The notes: generated from the letters alone by a model not told the origin. Shown: positions 25,899-35,987, counted from the first letter of the stretch. The stretch is DNA of 64,000 bases from Seonamhaeicola sp. S2-3 (GCF_001971785.1 NZ_CP019389.1:2119001-2183000); one strand, 5' to 3'. Program-made: numbers and translations.

Positions 25899-27168
25899 TT
25901 AATAATAAATCGTAGGCTTCAAACGCCGTGTCTTTACTTGTTTTTCCTATGTAAGCTAACAGCATAGCCTCTGTTCCGTGTCCTGTTATGTTCTTTAGAT
26001 AGGTCGTGGGTATTTTACCGTAAAAGTTAGTAGCAAAACTTCTACGTCCTATGTGGCTACTAACAAGTAGGTGTTTTTCATATTCACCCTCTATACCTCT
26101 AAAATCGTTCTTTGTGGCTTTCGTTTTATCTTCTGCAATGCATTCTCTTATCTTACCTCTAAACTTTTCTTTTAACTCGGCTTTAAGGCAAACTTTTTTA
26201 ATGTAATTGTTGTACTTCTGGGCTGAAATGCTACGGGGAAATTCTCCATTTCGTTTATCTAATATTTCAATAACATCCGGTAGCAGAGGGATTGTAACCG
26301 CTTTACCTGTTTTCACTTGTTTTACATCTAAAAAGTATTTTCCTTTGTGTTTCCGTATCATTTGCTTAGTAAAACGCATAAAATCAGAAACTCTTTGTCC
26401 TGTATAGCAGCTAATGATTAGCCAGTCTTTTGCATTTTCTAAATGCTCAGGCAGATCCTTAACACCTTTAATTTCCTCGAGATCATCGAATGTTAAATAT
26501 ATTTTTGCTGTAGGTGGTTTTTTTAACCTTGCTTTAAGATTGTCCAGTTCTGGGCTTACTTCAATGTTTTTGCTTCGTGCGTGAGTGCAAACCATTTTAA
26601 CGTAGGCAAACTCTTTTTCGATAGTATAATTTGAATACCCTTGATTTTTACACCATTCTATAAATCCTTTTAAGAAATTCTCGTTAACATCCTTTATTTC
26701 AAATTGTTTTCCTGTTATGTCTTGGAATATCTGAACTTTATTCCTTACGGTTATCCACTTTTGATATGAGTGTATTTTTTCTTTTAATTCACTACCACGT
26801 TGTTTTAAGTAGTAATCCCAATAAGCAATTAAATTATGGGGGATAACCTCAAAGTCTTCAGGTTTGGGAGGGTTATAGTAATCGTTTACAGTTTTCTTTA
26901 ACCAATCTTTGTCAATTGTAGAAGGGTCTATCTTTTCAATCTCGTTGAGTACGTATGTTTTTAACTCTTTAGTATGTTCATCAATATCCTTTTTTAAATT
27001 AGATTTGAGAACATCCCTGAAGTTAATGCCTTTTTTATACTCATCCCAAAATGATTTTGGCGTTTCTATTTTTGTGGGGACTTCGATTGAAGTCGAACCA
27101 TGTCGAAAACGTAAACGTAAATATGCCACGTTCTTTTTTGAACGATATGAAAAAGATAAGATAAACAC
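25885..27168 (-). CDS. Tyrosine recombinase / integrase of the tRNA-Pro element
   Basis: The 427-residue integrase of Bacteroidota type has an N-terminal arm-binding domain (residues 1-50), a SAM-like core-binding domain (about 110-210) and a catalytic domain. The catalytic residues are complete: Arg259 in TGQRVSD, Lys near 286-289 in VKTGKA, His372 and Arg375 in SHIGRRSFA, His397 in TGHGTE, and the nucleophile Tyr406 in LLAYIGKT. It lies next to attR and reads into the element, as expected for the enzyme that inserted it. Confidence 0.95.
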   Translation of the reverse strand: MFILSFSYRSKKNVAYLRLRFRHGSTSIEVPTKIETPKSFWDEYKKGINFRDVLKSNLKKDIDEHTKELKTYVLNEIEKIDPSTIDKDWLKKTVNDYYNPPKPEDFEVIPHNLIAYWDYYLKQRGSELKEKIHSYQKWITVRNKVQIFQDITGKQFEIKDVNENFLKGFIEWCKNQGYSNYTIEKEFAYVKMVCTHARSKNIEVSPELDNLKARLKKPPTAKIYLTFDDLEEIKGVKDLPEHLENAKDWLIISCYTGQRVSDFMRFTKQMIRKHKGKYFLDVKQVKTGKAVTIPLLPDVIEILDKRNGEFPRSISAQKYNNYIKKVCLKAELKEKFRGKIRECIAEDKTKATKNDFRGIEGEYEKHLLVSSHIGRRSFATNFYGKIPTTYLKNITGHGTEAMLLAYIGKTSKDTAFEAYDLLLNAKK

Positions 27169-27204
27169 AATTGAATATTTAAGCTATATCGAATATACGA
27201 AAAA

Positions 27205-27221
27205 TGCGCCATAAATGCGCC
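27205..27221 (+). repeat. Right arm-site repeat of the tRNA-Pro element
   Basis: This copy of TGCGCCATAAATGCGCC is identical to 20762-20778 in the same orientation. It lies between the integrase start and attR, 130 bp inside the right end. Confidence 0.6.
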
Positions 27222-27351
27222 ATAAAAACGAACAAAAACAAATAGGTTAAAATATTTTAATAAAATTAATGTTCGTAAAGTCTTTTAAATATTGAAATAT
27301 GTTATGTTTTCTTGTTTTTATTAAAATCGTGCTGTTCGGTAATTTGTAGTA

Positions 27352-27364
27352 CTGTCATCCCGAC
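27352..27364 (+). repeat. attR core: 13-bp copy of the tRNA-Pro 3' end
   Basis: CTGTCATCCCGAC is identical to 20691-20703 and marks the right end of the element. No tRNA is attached to it. Confidence 0.88.
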
Positions 27365-27391
27365 AAAAAGGGTGTCAACGGACATCAATAA

Positions 27392-27451
27392 AAAGCTAAC
27401 TATATGATTTTCAGTGATTTTAATTTTTGTTGATTTCATATAGTTGGCTTT
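27392..27451. repeat. Long inverted repeat just outside the element
   Basis: The 16-bp arms AAAGCTAACTATATGA and TCATATAGTTGGCTTT pair with one mismatch across a 28-nt AT-rich spacer. No T run follows, so it is not a clear terminator. It may be a remnant of an older insertion at this tRNA. Confidence 0.5.
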
Positions 27452-27568
27452 AAAATCAAAACAAAAGTTACCTATTCGGTTACCTATCTGGTCCCGAAAT
27501 TTTTCACTATATTGGTAACGATTTAGAATTTGACTTTCGCTTCGATTTGATTTTCAAAAACAATTGAG

Positions 27569-28121
27569 TATTCATTTTTGGTTAAATCTTGCCAAGAAAA
27601 AAGCAATTTAGCTTCCATTTATGCGCGGGTTACTGTTGATGGGAAACGTGCAGAAATCAGTTTGAAAAGACAACCATCGAAATATATAGATGTGATAAAC
27701 CTAACGGAAAGATAATTGATGGAAGGATATAATCGAGAGAAAACCACCAAGGTAATTACGATTCCTATACTACCAAAATTGCTAAAGATAATCAAAGCTT
27801 AGAAAGACAAGTAAAAACATAAGAACCCAGCTAAAAACACTCTTTCTAAAAATATCAAATCAAAAGCTTAATATCTATCTAAAGGAAATTACCAATTTTT
27901 TTGATGTTAAAAAGAACCTTGCATTTCGTATCACCAGACATACATTTGCAGCAAAGGTAATATTGATTAAAGGAGTACCAATTGAAACGGTTTCAAAATT
28001 ACTACGTCACTCTAGAATATCAACTAACCAAATTTAAGGAAAAGTAATCGAACGCAAAGTAAGTGACGACATGAAAATATTGAGGGAGCGATTCAATGAG
28101 GTAGAAAATTTTTTAATTTGA
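27569..28121 (+). pseudogene. Decayed second tyrosine integrase
   Basis: Fragments of a Bacteroidota integrase remain in order. ASIYARVTVDGKRAEISLKR lies near 27618 in the N-terminal arm-binding domain and needs a frameshift to join HFWLNLAKKKA upstream. RITRHTFAAKVILIKGVPIE then lies near 27937 in the catalytic domain, followed by SKLLRHSRISTNQI. The expected catalytic Tyr after NQI is a TAA (28035-28037), and the tail GKVIERKVSDDMK continues past it. At about 550 bp it is less than half the normal gene, so the middle is deleted. It is a relic of an earlier element at this site. Confidence 0.85.
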
Positions 28122-28445
28122 ATAAGTTTTTTGTTGAATAGTTGACTCAAGGATAGAAAATCAAAAGATTTTCTGATACTTCGAGGTAATATAAGATTAA
28201 GAAATAAATTGATAGCAGGAGGTGTTAGGGTAAATCAAAATTGTGCAATCAATTGAAAATGAATTTATTTAATGTTATTTTGGGGAAAGTATGCCAGACC
28301 ATTAATTTAGATGAGTAGTAGGTTTTTTAAATTATTCTTATCCAAATTAGGCTAGATTCTTATTGAGTTGTAAAAGGATTTTGTTGCTTAAAACAAAAAT
28401 CGGTATGATAAATGATATAAAAAAAATGAAAAACACTATTTTTTA
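28122..28445. other. Non-coding stretch
   Basis: No gene, RNA or clear hairpin is seen between the integrase relic and the end of the symporter pseudogene. Confidence 0.4.
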
Positions 28446-30019
28446 TCACGAAAGAAAAATATAAAATGATATAGTCATTAGTATTAGTATTATGCCCATT
28501 AAATTAACATTAGCCCAATGCTTTTCATTAGAAATATTTACTTTATTGTAGGAAAATGTTTGCACGTCAACTGAATATCTAGAAACTAAAAACATGATTA
28601 TAAAGTTTAAAACAAACTCAATACCCCATAAATGCACAAAATGAATATCTATATTTAAAATAAAGGTGGTAAGAATATAAAACGTAAACCCAAAAAACAA
28701 TCCAGCCTTGGCGCCATTGGTGTTTATTTGTTTAAAGAATATACCTGCAATAATTATTGAAGAAATAGGTATAAAAAATATGCCGTTTAATTGCTGCAAT
28801 AACTGGTAAAGACCATCAGGAGCATAAGCCACTAAAGGAGCTACAGAAATGGCTATAATGGCCAATATAAATGATGATGTTTTACCATATTTTACAAGCT
28901 TTGAGTCTGTGGCATTTTTGTCAATTAATTTTTTGTAGATATCTAAACAGAATATAGTGCTTGCAGAATTTAAAACACTGTTAAAAGTGCTTAAAACGGC
29001 ACCCAGAATTACAGCAGCGAAAAAGCCGTATAAATAGGAGGGGAGTACTTTTTTTACTAGCATGGGGTAAATTAAATCGGGGAACTGTAATATTCATCTT
29101 TAAAATAATAGAATGAAATTAAGCCAGGTAACACAATTATGGCAGGAACAAAAAGTTTTAATATACCTGTAAAAATAAGTCCCTTTTGAGCTTCAATTAA
29201 GTTTTTCGCACCAAAGGCTCGTTGGATGATAGCTTGATTCATACCCCAGAAATATAACTGATTTATCATTAAGCCTGTAAATAGTACAGAAAAAGGAAGT
29301 ACCGAATCTGGTTTGCCTATAATGTCAAATTTGTCAGGCGCAAAATTATAAACGGTACTCAAGCCGTTCATCATGTTTCCATTTCCTATTTGATATAATG
29401 CAATTGCAGGAATTAGTAAACCACCTAACATGAGTCCTATACCATTTAAAGAGTCTGAATAGGCCACGGCCTTTAATCCACCAAAGATTGCATATAAAGA
29501 GCCCGTAATTCCAATAATCAAAACTGTGTAAATTAAAGATTCTTCTTTAGAGATGTTAAACATTTTTGAAAAATCAAAAACACTTTCAATGTTTATGGCT
29601 CCAGAGTAAAGCACTATAGGTAATAGTGTTATGACGAAGGATGACATTAATAAAAATGCCACAATGGACCTAATCGAACTATCAAATCGTCTTTCTAAAA
29701 ACTCAGGAATAGTTGTTAATCCCATTTTTATAAACTTAGGGATAAAATATATTGCGGCTATAACTAGGGCAATCGCCGAGGTAACCTCCCAAGCAATGAT
29801 AATGATGCCATTTTTATATGAGCTTCCGTTCATTCCTATTAAGTGCTCGGTAGAGATATTGGTCAATATCATAGAACCAGCAATGATAGGTCCGGTTAAG
29901 CTTTTTCCAGCTAAAAAGTATCCTTGGGAAGTTGTAAATTTGTCTTTTCTTAGTTTGTAGGAAGTATAAAAAATAACAAATAAAGTAAAGCCAAAAAAGC
30001 CTAAGTACGTATATAGCAT
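28446..30019 (-). pseudogene. Sodium/solute symporter (SSS family) with a one-base frameshift
   Basis: The first part (30019-29072, 315 residues) holds the N-terminal helices with GYFLAGKSLTGPIIAGSMIL, and the second part (from 29063 to 28446) the C-terminal helices. Translation breaks at the run of four C (coding strand) at 29079-29082. One extra C would give YYSSPDLIYPMLVKKVLP, a normal continuation, and one protein of about 525 residues. Myo-inositol oxygenase is 29 bp upstream on the same strand, so the intended substrate may be inositol or a sugar (inference). It is either a true loss of function or an error in a homopolymer. Confidence 0.88.
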
Positions 30020-30048
30020 GTTAAAAAAGGTTGTTTAAAAGAGTTGTC

Positions 30049-30921
30049 TTAAAACTTTAGTGTCTCTGGCAGGTATTTTTTCACTAAGTTTTCATAATAA
30101 GGTTTTAAAGCTTTAACATCCGGTTTTACGGGAGCTTTTGTATATAAATCGTATGGGTTAAATTTTTTAACCCATTCAAACATTTCAATGTCCTTACTGT
30201 TCATTAAATGAGAATAGGCTTCTTCACGATGCTGAGCGTAAAATGAGTGATATCTTATTATGTACAGTGCGGGTTCTGGAAGGTAGTCTTTCATTATTTG
30301 GTATAGATATTCGTCGTGTCCCCAACTCATTTTAACATGGTTTAACCCACAGTTTGGGCTATAGACCCCATATTTTGTGTTATATTTTGGATTTGAATTG
30401 TCTGGGTTATCAGTAAAAAATTCAGGATATACTATTTTGTCTGAAAATTTACAACCAACAGGAAATGTATCTCCAACTACGGCCCATTGCGGTTCACCAA
30501 ACAGGCACAATACTTTGCCAACATCATGCAAAAAACCCGTAAGAACAAACCAGTCTGGATGCTCATCAGCACGAATAGCTTCAGAGGTTTGTAATAGGTG
30601 TTGTAATTGGTCCAAGTCAATATCTGGGTCGCTATCGTCTACTAGTGTGTTTAAAAAATCTATGGCCTCCCAAAGAGACATCTCTTTTTTGTTAAACTTT
30701 AAGAATTCCTCTTCCTTTTTACAAACAAAATCATAGGTTTGGTTGATATGATTTAATCTGTAAAATTCCCGAACAGTTTCAGCGCGTTCAGAATCAACAT
30801 AATTCCTAAAGGCTTCTTTTTCTTTTTTAGGAGTGTTAGGGGCGGGGTATCTTTCAATAAGATTTTCTTCCCAATCATCAATATCTTTTAATGGGTTTTT
30901 GTAGTTTTCTTTAATGTCCAT
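30049..30921 (-). CDS. myo-Inositol oxygenase
   Basis: This enzyme cleaves myo-inositol with O2 to D-glucuronate at a di-iron centre. The 290-residue protein matches the family throughout, and all six expected iron ligands are present: His121 (ADEHPDW), His132-Asp133 (GFLHDVGK), His202 (SWGHDEYLY), His225 (IRYHSFY) and Asp258 (NPYDLYTK). It is the first gene of a minus-strand pair with the SSS symporter and is divergent from susC. The glucuronate product would feed the same pathway as the mannonate enzymes at 14-16 kb. The enzyme is best known from eukaryotes and is sporadic in bacteria. Confidence 0.95.
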   Translation of the reverse strand: MDIKENYKNPLKDIDDWEENLIERYPAPNTPKKEKEAFRNYVDSERAETVREFYRLNHINQTYDFVCKKEEEFLKFNKKEMSLWEAIDFLNTLVDDSDPDIDLDQLQHLLQTSEAIRADEHPDWFVLTGFLHDVGKVLCLFGEPQWAVVGDTFPVGCKFSDKIVYPEFFTDNPDNSNPKYNTKYGVYSPNCGLNHVKMSWGHDEYLYQIMKDYLPEPALYIIRYHSFYAQHREEAYSHLMNSKDIEMFEWVKKFNPYDLYTKAPVKPDVKALKPYYENLVKKYLPETLKF

Positions 30922-31195
30922 TTTTTATAGCTTTAGTGGTAAATCCAAAGTTAACCTGTAAAATGGAAGTTAAGCATGTAAAATCTATTCAATTGTATGT
31001 AAAATTAGGTGATAAATAAAAGAATTAAGGAAGAGAGGTTTAAAAAAAAACGCAGAAGGTAATTGTCTTTGCTTACTGTTATATAATTTAAGTATTGTGT
31101 AGTGAAAATTACATGCTTTTGAATTGATTTTCTAGGAGACTAGAATATTAAAAATGTAGTTTTAACAAAATTTTACTAACTAAAACTTTAAAATA

Positions 31196-34100
31196 ATGAA
31201 ACAAACAAAATTACTATTGTTGGTTTTGCTCTTTGGTTTTTCTTTAACCTCATGGGCGCAATCAAATCAAATTTCGGGAGTGGTTCTAGATAACCAAGGT
31301 ATGCCACTTCCAGGAGCAAATGTTCTAGAGAAGGGAACAAATAATGGCGTTGTTACAGATTTTGATGGCAACTTCACTCTTAGTGTATCAAATATTAATG
31401 GTGTGATTACTGTATCGTACGTTGGTTTTACAACTAAAGAAGTGAATTTAGATGGGTCTAGCACCTATAGTATTAAGTTGAGTGAAGATACTCAAAGTTT
31501 AGATGAAGTTGTGGTTGTGGGGTACGGTACTGTTAAGAAAAGTGATGCCACTGGATCTGTAGTTTCTTTGGATTCTGAAGCTATTACAGAGACTCGAAAA
31601 ACCGATGTAGCTGAAGCTGTTCAAGGACAGTTAGCAGGTGTAGATGTTAGGCGTGTAAACTCAAAACCAGGGTCGCCATTGTCTATTAAAATTCGTGGAA
31701 ACACCGTAATTAGAAATGCTAACGTAGGAAACGATGGTGTAAGTGACGATTTGGGCTTAGATTTATCAAGACCATTATATGTGGTTGATGGTATTTTTGT
31801 TGGAGATCTTAGTTTTCTTAATCCAGCAGATATTGAAAAGATTGATGTGCTAAAAGATGCCTCGGCTACGGCTATTTATGGTTCGCGTGGTGCCAATGGT
31901 GTGGTAATTGTTACTACAAAATCTGGTATTGAAGGTAAAACACAAATAACATATGATGCTACTTTTGGTGTAAACAATGTGGTAAATGAACCAGATATGT
32001 TTAATGGAGATGAGTATGTTGCTTTTGTAAGCGATGTTTTAAGAGGAGAGCAATGGGTTGGAGAATGGACAGATGGTACTGCTACTGTTGAAGACTTCAA
32101 TAATTTAACAATTGATACAGACAACGAATTTATTGGCGATAGCGAACGTGCTAATGTAGCAAACAGAAATTACACCAATTGGAGAAAATTACTTCGTCAT
32201 GATATGCAATTGCAAACCTCACATACGTTAGGCATTTCTGGAGGTGCAGATGGATTAGTTTACAATGCTACTTTAGGGTATACGAGTGATAAAGGATTAA
32301 TGGGGATAGAGGATTTTGAACGCTCTAATATATCGGTGTCATTAACAAAAAAATTTAAAAATAATTTTACTTTAGGAGTAAAAGGGTATTTTACAACTAC
32401 CGATAGAGAAGCGGGTTCTTTAGAATTGTTTAGAAGTTCGATGAGGTTAGCTCCTACTGTAGAACCTTATAATGAAGACGGAACTATAAAATTGTTGCCA
32501 GATGCACAAGATGTAAGATTCATAAACCCGCTTTACGAGGTAGATGGATCTTGGACTGCCAACCAAAGAAATACAAGTTTTATTGCGAATGCATTTTTAG
32601 AGTATCAACCCGTAAAATGGTTAAAACTTAAAACCAACTTTGCGCCTTCTTTTGCCTCAGGTCGTGGTGGTGAGTACAGAGGGTTACTAACCAAATCATC
32701 TAGAAATGATCAATCCAGAACTCGTGCGGTTTATAATGCGGGTTTCACTAGAAGTTATAACTGGGACAACACTGCCGATTTTAATTTTGAATTTAATGAA
32801 AACCATAGTTTAAACGCCACTTTAATTGCTGCTATAAGTTACGAGGATTCTGAGGGATCAGGAATTCAAACTCGAAACTTAAGTTCAGATTTGTTCGGTT
32901 TCTATAATACTCAAGCAGGAGCCGATGTAAGAAGTTATGGTACAAGTTTTAGAAAGGAAACTGTTTCTTCATTTGCAGCAAGAGTAAATTATAGTTTATA
33001 TAATAAATACTTATTAACCTTTACAGGAAGGTACGATGGCGCTTCAAAATTAGCAGAAGGGCACAAATGGGCGTTTTTCCCATCAGCGGCATTAGCTTGG
33101 AAAGTTTCAGAAGAAAACTTTATGAAAGACATTAACTGGATTTCTAATTTAAAGTTTAGAGTAAGTTATGGTGAATCTGGTAATTATAATTCAGTAGGAG
33201 CTTATGCTTCACAAGCTACACTTCGTCAATTAGATTATCAATTTGGTGATACCTATGCTTTAGGTAATACTTTAGGTAATTTAATTAATGACGAGTTAAC
33301 TTGGGAACGCTCAAAAGAATTTAACGTAGGTGTTAATGCAGGTTTTTTTAAAGGACGTGTTAGAGCTGAGGCAGAATACTATAATAAGAAAACGGTAGAT
33401 GCTATTTTAAATAGAAACCTCATGGGGCTTACCTCTTTCTCTGGTACTGTGGGAAATTTTGGCTCAGTAAGAAACAAAGGTATAGAACTATCATTAACAA
33501 CCGTGAATATTGATACGGGTAATTTTAGATGGCAAACAAGTATAAATTATGCCCGTAATGAAAACGAGTTATTGGCATTAGATGGTGATATTGAAAAACA
33601 ACCATACGGTAGGCATGGGGTGCTAGAAGTAGGGCAGCCTATAGATGCAATGTATTCCTATGAAAAACTAGGTATTTGGCAAATGGATGAGGCTGCAGAG
33701 GCTGCTGTTTATAATGCTGTTCCTGGTATGTATAAATTTAAAGACCAAAATAACGACAACCTTATTAATGAGCAAGATAAAGTGGTTATTGGTAATCATG
33801 CCCCAGATTGGATTGGTGGTATGACCAATAATTTTACGTATAAAAATTGGGATTTTAATGTAATGATTTATACAAGGCAAGGTGTGTTTGGACACTCTGA
33901 ATTCTATCAAAACTTTGCCACTCACAATCCTGATAACGCAAAATTTAATAAAATAGATTTAGATTATTGGACACCAAATAATCAAAATGGTAAATACCCT
34001 TTACCTGGAGCTGCACTATCAAATGGGCAGGCCAATGAGTGGTTTTTTGAAGATATGTCTTTTGTAAAAGTAGGAAATATAGGCATGGGTTATTCGTTTC

Positions 34101-34276
34101 CTGAAACATTAGCTAATAAGCTTCATTTGAGTTCTTTAAAATTATCTTTAAATATTAAAAACCCATTCATTTTTACTGATTATAAAGGGCCAGATCCAGA
34201 AACAGGATTACAGAACTCTTACGGAATGGCATATTCTGTACAAACAGCAATTTTTGGTATAAATGTTAGATTCTAA
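31196..34276 (+). CDS. susC: SusC/RagA-type TonB-dependent outer-membrane transporter
   Basis: This outer-membrane importer for oligosaccharides has 1026 residues. A signal peptide ending TSWAQ is followed by a carboxypeptidase-like domain (residues about 24-100, SGVVLDNQGMPLPGANVLEK) and the SusC TonB-box region DEVVVVGYGTVKKSDATGSV. Then come a plug domain (PLYVVDGIF, DVLKDASATAIYGSRGANGV) and a beta-barrel ending in Phe (IFGINVRF). The susD partner follows by 11 bp. It is the only SusCD pair in the window and must serve the whole locus. Confidence 0.97.
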   Translation: MKQTKLLLLVLLFGFSLTSWAQSNQISGVVLDNQGMPLPGANVLEKGTNNGVVTDFDGNFTLSVSNINGVITVSYVGFTTKEVNLDGSSTYSIKLSEDTQSLDEVVVVGYGTVKKSDATGSVVSLDSEAITETRKTDVAEAVQGQLAGVDVRRVNSKPGSPLSIKIRGNTVIRNANVGNDGVSDDLGLDLSRPLYVVDGIFVGDLSFLNPADIEKIDVLKDASATAIYGSRGANGVVIVTTKSGIEGKTQITYDATFGVNNVVNEPDMFNGDEYVAFVSDVLRGEQWVGEWTDGTATVEDFNNLTIDTDNEFIGDSERANVANRNYTNWRKLLRHDMQLQTSHTLGISGGADGLVYNATLGYTSDKGLMGIEDFERSNISVSLTKKFKNNFTLGVKGYFTTTDREAGSLELFRSSMRLAPTVEPYNEDGTIKLLPDAQDVRFINPLYEVDGSWTANQRNTSFIANAFLEYQPVKWLKLKTNFAPSFASGRGGEYRGLLTKSSRNDQSRTRAVYNAGFTRSYNWDNTADFNFEFNENHSLNATLIAAISYEDSEGSGIQTRNLSSDLFGFYNTQAGADVRSYGTSFRKETVSSFAARVNYSLYNKYLLTFTGRYDGASKLAEGHKWAFFPSAALAWKVSEENFMKDINWISNLKFRVSYGESGNYNSVGAYASQATLRQLDYQFGDTYALGNTLGNLINDELTWERSKEFNVGVNAGFFKGRVRAEAEYYNKKTVDAILNRNLMGLTSFSGTVGNFGSVRNKGIELSLTTVNIDTGNFRWQTSINYARNENELLALDGDIEKQPYGRHGVLEVGQPIDAMYSYEKLGIWQMDEAAEAAVYNAVPGMYKFKDQNNDNLINEQDKVVIGNHAPDWIGGMTNNFTYKNWDFNVMIYTRQGVFGHSEFYQNFATHNPDNAKFNKIDLDYWTPNNQNGKYPLPGAALSNGQANEWFFEDMSFVKVGNIGMGYSFPETLANKLHLSSLKLSLNIKNPFIFTDYKGPDPETGLQNSYGMAYSVQTAIFGINVRF

Positions 34277-34287
34277 AAAAAAATAAA

Positions 34288-35940
34288 ATGAAAATTCAAA
34301 ATAAGTTTAAATATATAGTTATGGCTATGGGCTTGTTAGTAAGTCTAGTAGCATGCGATAGTTATCTTGAAGAAGAAAACAAATCAGCAGTAACGGCTGA
34401 AAACTATTATACTTCAGATAATGCAATAGAATTGGTAAATGCGGTGTATACTGCATTAAGACAGCCTTATAAGTATTATAGCGAAGCTTTTTTAGGTACA
34501 GATCTATTTACTCAAAATGGTCAACTTTTTAGTATAAATAATCTAAATGAGTACAGCAACATGGCATCTGGAGATGGAGCAGGACCATGGTATGGCAATT
34601 ATTCGGTAATAAGTGCCGCGAATATCGCCATCAATAGATATGAAAATCAAATTTCATGGGAGTCTGCATTAATTGGGCAAAGAGATTTAGGAATAGCGCA
34701 AGCCAAAGCACTAAGAGCCTTAGCGTATTTTAATTTAGTGCAACAATATGGTGGAGTTGTGGTTTATTTAGATGAGGTTTCAGAAATCAGATACGATTAC
34801 GCTCGTTCTTCTGAAGAAGATACTTTTAAACAAATTATAAAAGATTTAGAGGAAGCCATACCGGTTTTAGAAACTGCTCCAGCCGAATTTGGTCGTTTTT
34901 CTAAACGTGCAGCACAACATTTATTAGCTGAGGTTTATTTAACAAAAGGTTACAAAGATTTTGGTACAACTCAAGATTTTGAAACAGCAGCGCAACTTGC
35001 AGAAGCAGCTATTGGAAGTTATGATATAAGAAGCCAAACGTATGCTCAGGTATTCGATTTTGATAATCAATTGAATCCAGAAATACTATTTTCTATACAA
35101 TACGGTGCTGAAGGTGTAAATAACAGAAGTAATAATAAAAATGGCATATTTATGAATATTGCTCATAATTACGCTGGAATTTCACGAACAAATAACCCTT
35201 ATGGTGAACAGTCTTTTTCGGCTATGCCAACTGATTTTTTCTATAGTTTGTTTGAAGATAATGATTCTAGAGATGATGTAACGTTGCATAGAGTGTTATA
35301 CGCAACTGTAAATTCACCCGCTTCTGAAAACGGCGTAGAAAATATTGCCGTAGGTGATACTGTAGTATACTATCCTAAAACAACTTTACCAGAAGCAGAG
35401 TTAAAAGATCGTTTAAACCGTTACTGGGTATTCCAACCATCAGATTATGGTTTTGATGTGGCTGAGGATGTTCCAGGAGCGTTATACCAATATTCAAATA
35501 ATTTAAATAATGTAAACTTTCCAATTTTTGCAAAATTTGATGAACGCGCACAAGATGGAAATGGGTACAGAGATGTTTTTGTATTTCGTGTTGCAGAAAC
35601 TCATTTAATTGCTGCAGAGGCTTATTTGGGGGCGAGTAATGTTACTGCGGCCTTACCTCACATAAATAGAGTAAGAGAACGTGCAACCGGAGTGGCAAAC
35701 TACTACAATAGTTTAACTATTGATGATATTTTAAACGAGCGTGCATTAGAGTTAGCAGGTGAGTCTAATAGATGGAATGTTTTAAAACGTACAGGTAAAT
35801 TACAGGAGCGTGTTGCCATGTACAATCCACATTTTATAGATCATGGTTCGTTTGATCCAGCTAAACATACAGTTCGACCAATTCCTTCGCAGGAAATAGA
35901 ACTGTCAGATGGAAGTTTAGAGCAAAACCCTAAGTATTAG
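34288..35940 (+). CDS. susD: SusD/RagB-type glycan-binding lipoprotein
   Basis: This 550-residue surface lipoprotein caps the SusC transporter. It has the lipobox LLVSLVAC (Cys at residue 23), the SusD start DSYLEEENKSAVTAENYYTS, TPR-like helices (QAKALRALAYFNLVQQYGGV), and the conserved end segment LNERALELAGESNRWNVLKR with a closing PIPSQEIELSDGSLEQNPKY. Glycan specificity cannot be read from the sequence, but the downstream genes suggest mannose-rich oligosaccharides. Confidence 0.96.
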   Translation: MKIQNKFKYIVMAMGLLVSLVACDSYLEEENKSAVTAENYYTSDNAIELVNAVYTALRQPYKYYSEAFLGTDLFTQNGQLFSINNLNEYSNMASGDGAGPWYGNYSVISAANIAINRYENQISWESALIGQRDLGIAQAKALRALAYFNLVQQYGGVVVYLDEVSEIRYDYARSSEEDTFKQIIKDLEEAIPVLETAPAEFGRFSKRAAQHLLAEVYLTKGYKDFGTTQDFETAAQLAEAAIGSYDIRSQTYAQVFDFDNQLNPEILFSIQYGAEGVNNRSNNKNGIFMNIAHNYAGISRTNNPYGEQSFSAMPTDFFYSLFEDNDSRDDVTLHRVLYATVNSPASENGVENIAVGDTVVYYPKTTLPEAELKDRLNRYWVFQPSDYGFDVAEDVPGALYQYSNNLNNVNFPIFAKFDERAQDGNGYRDVFVFRVAETHLIAAEAYLGASNVTAALPHINRVRERATGVANYYNSLTIDDILNERALELAGESNRWNVLKRTGKLQERVAMYNPHFIDHGSFDPAKHTVRPIPSQEIELSDGSLEQNPKY

Positions 35941-35987
35941 TTTAATTCAAAAGCATTTTTTGAGTTAGTTTAGTTGTTTTAGTTTAG

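Larger units (their letters stand above)
20691..27364. mobile_element. Compact integrated element (6.7 kb) in tRNA-Pro
   Basis: The element is bounded by 13-bp direct repeats of the tRNA 3' end. A tyrosine integrase sits at the right end, reading inward, and the left end reconstitutes the tRNA. In order from the right it carries the integrase, a 294-residue unknown, an excisionase-like HTH protein, a winged-helix-like protein, a VRR-NUC nuclease and a 231-residue Rep-like unknown. Beyond an iteron-like array come two overlapping small genes, an XRE regulator and an 86-residue unknown. No relaxase, conjugation or capsid gene is visible. This content fits a small mobilisable element or a phage satellite; which one is not settled. 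Confidence 0.85.

Noticed and set aside
27392-27451. Inverted repeat as a terminator or riboswitch.
   Set aside because: No T run follows on either strand, the loop is long and AT-rich, and no gene begins close enough for a riboswitch.
28446-30019. Two separate transporter genes on the minus strand.
   Set aside because: The pieces are the N- and C-terminal parts of one SSS protein, and one inserted C joins them without loss of family sequence.
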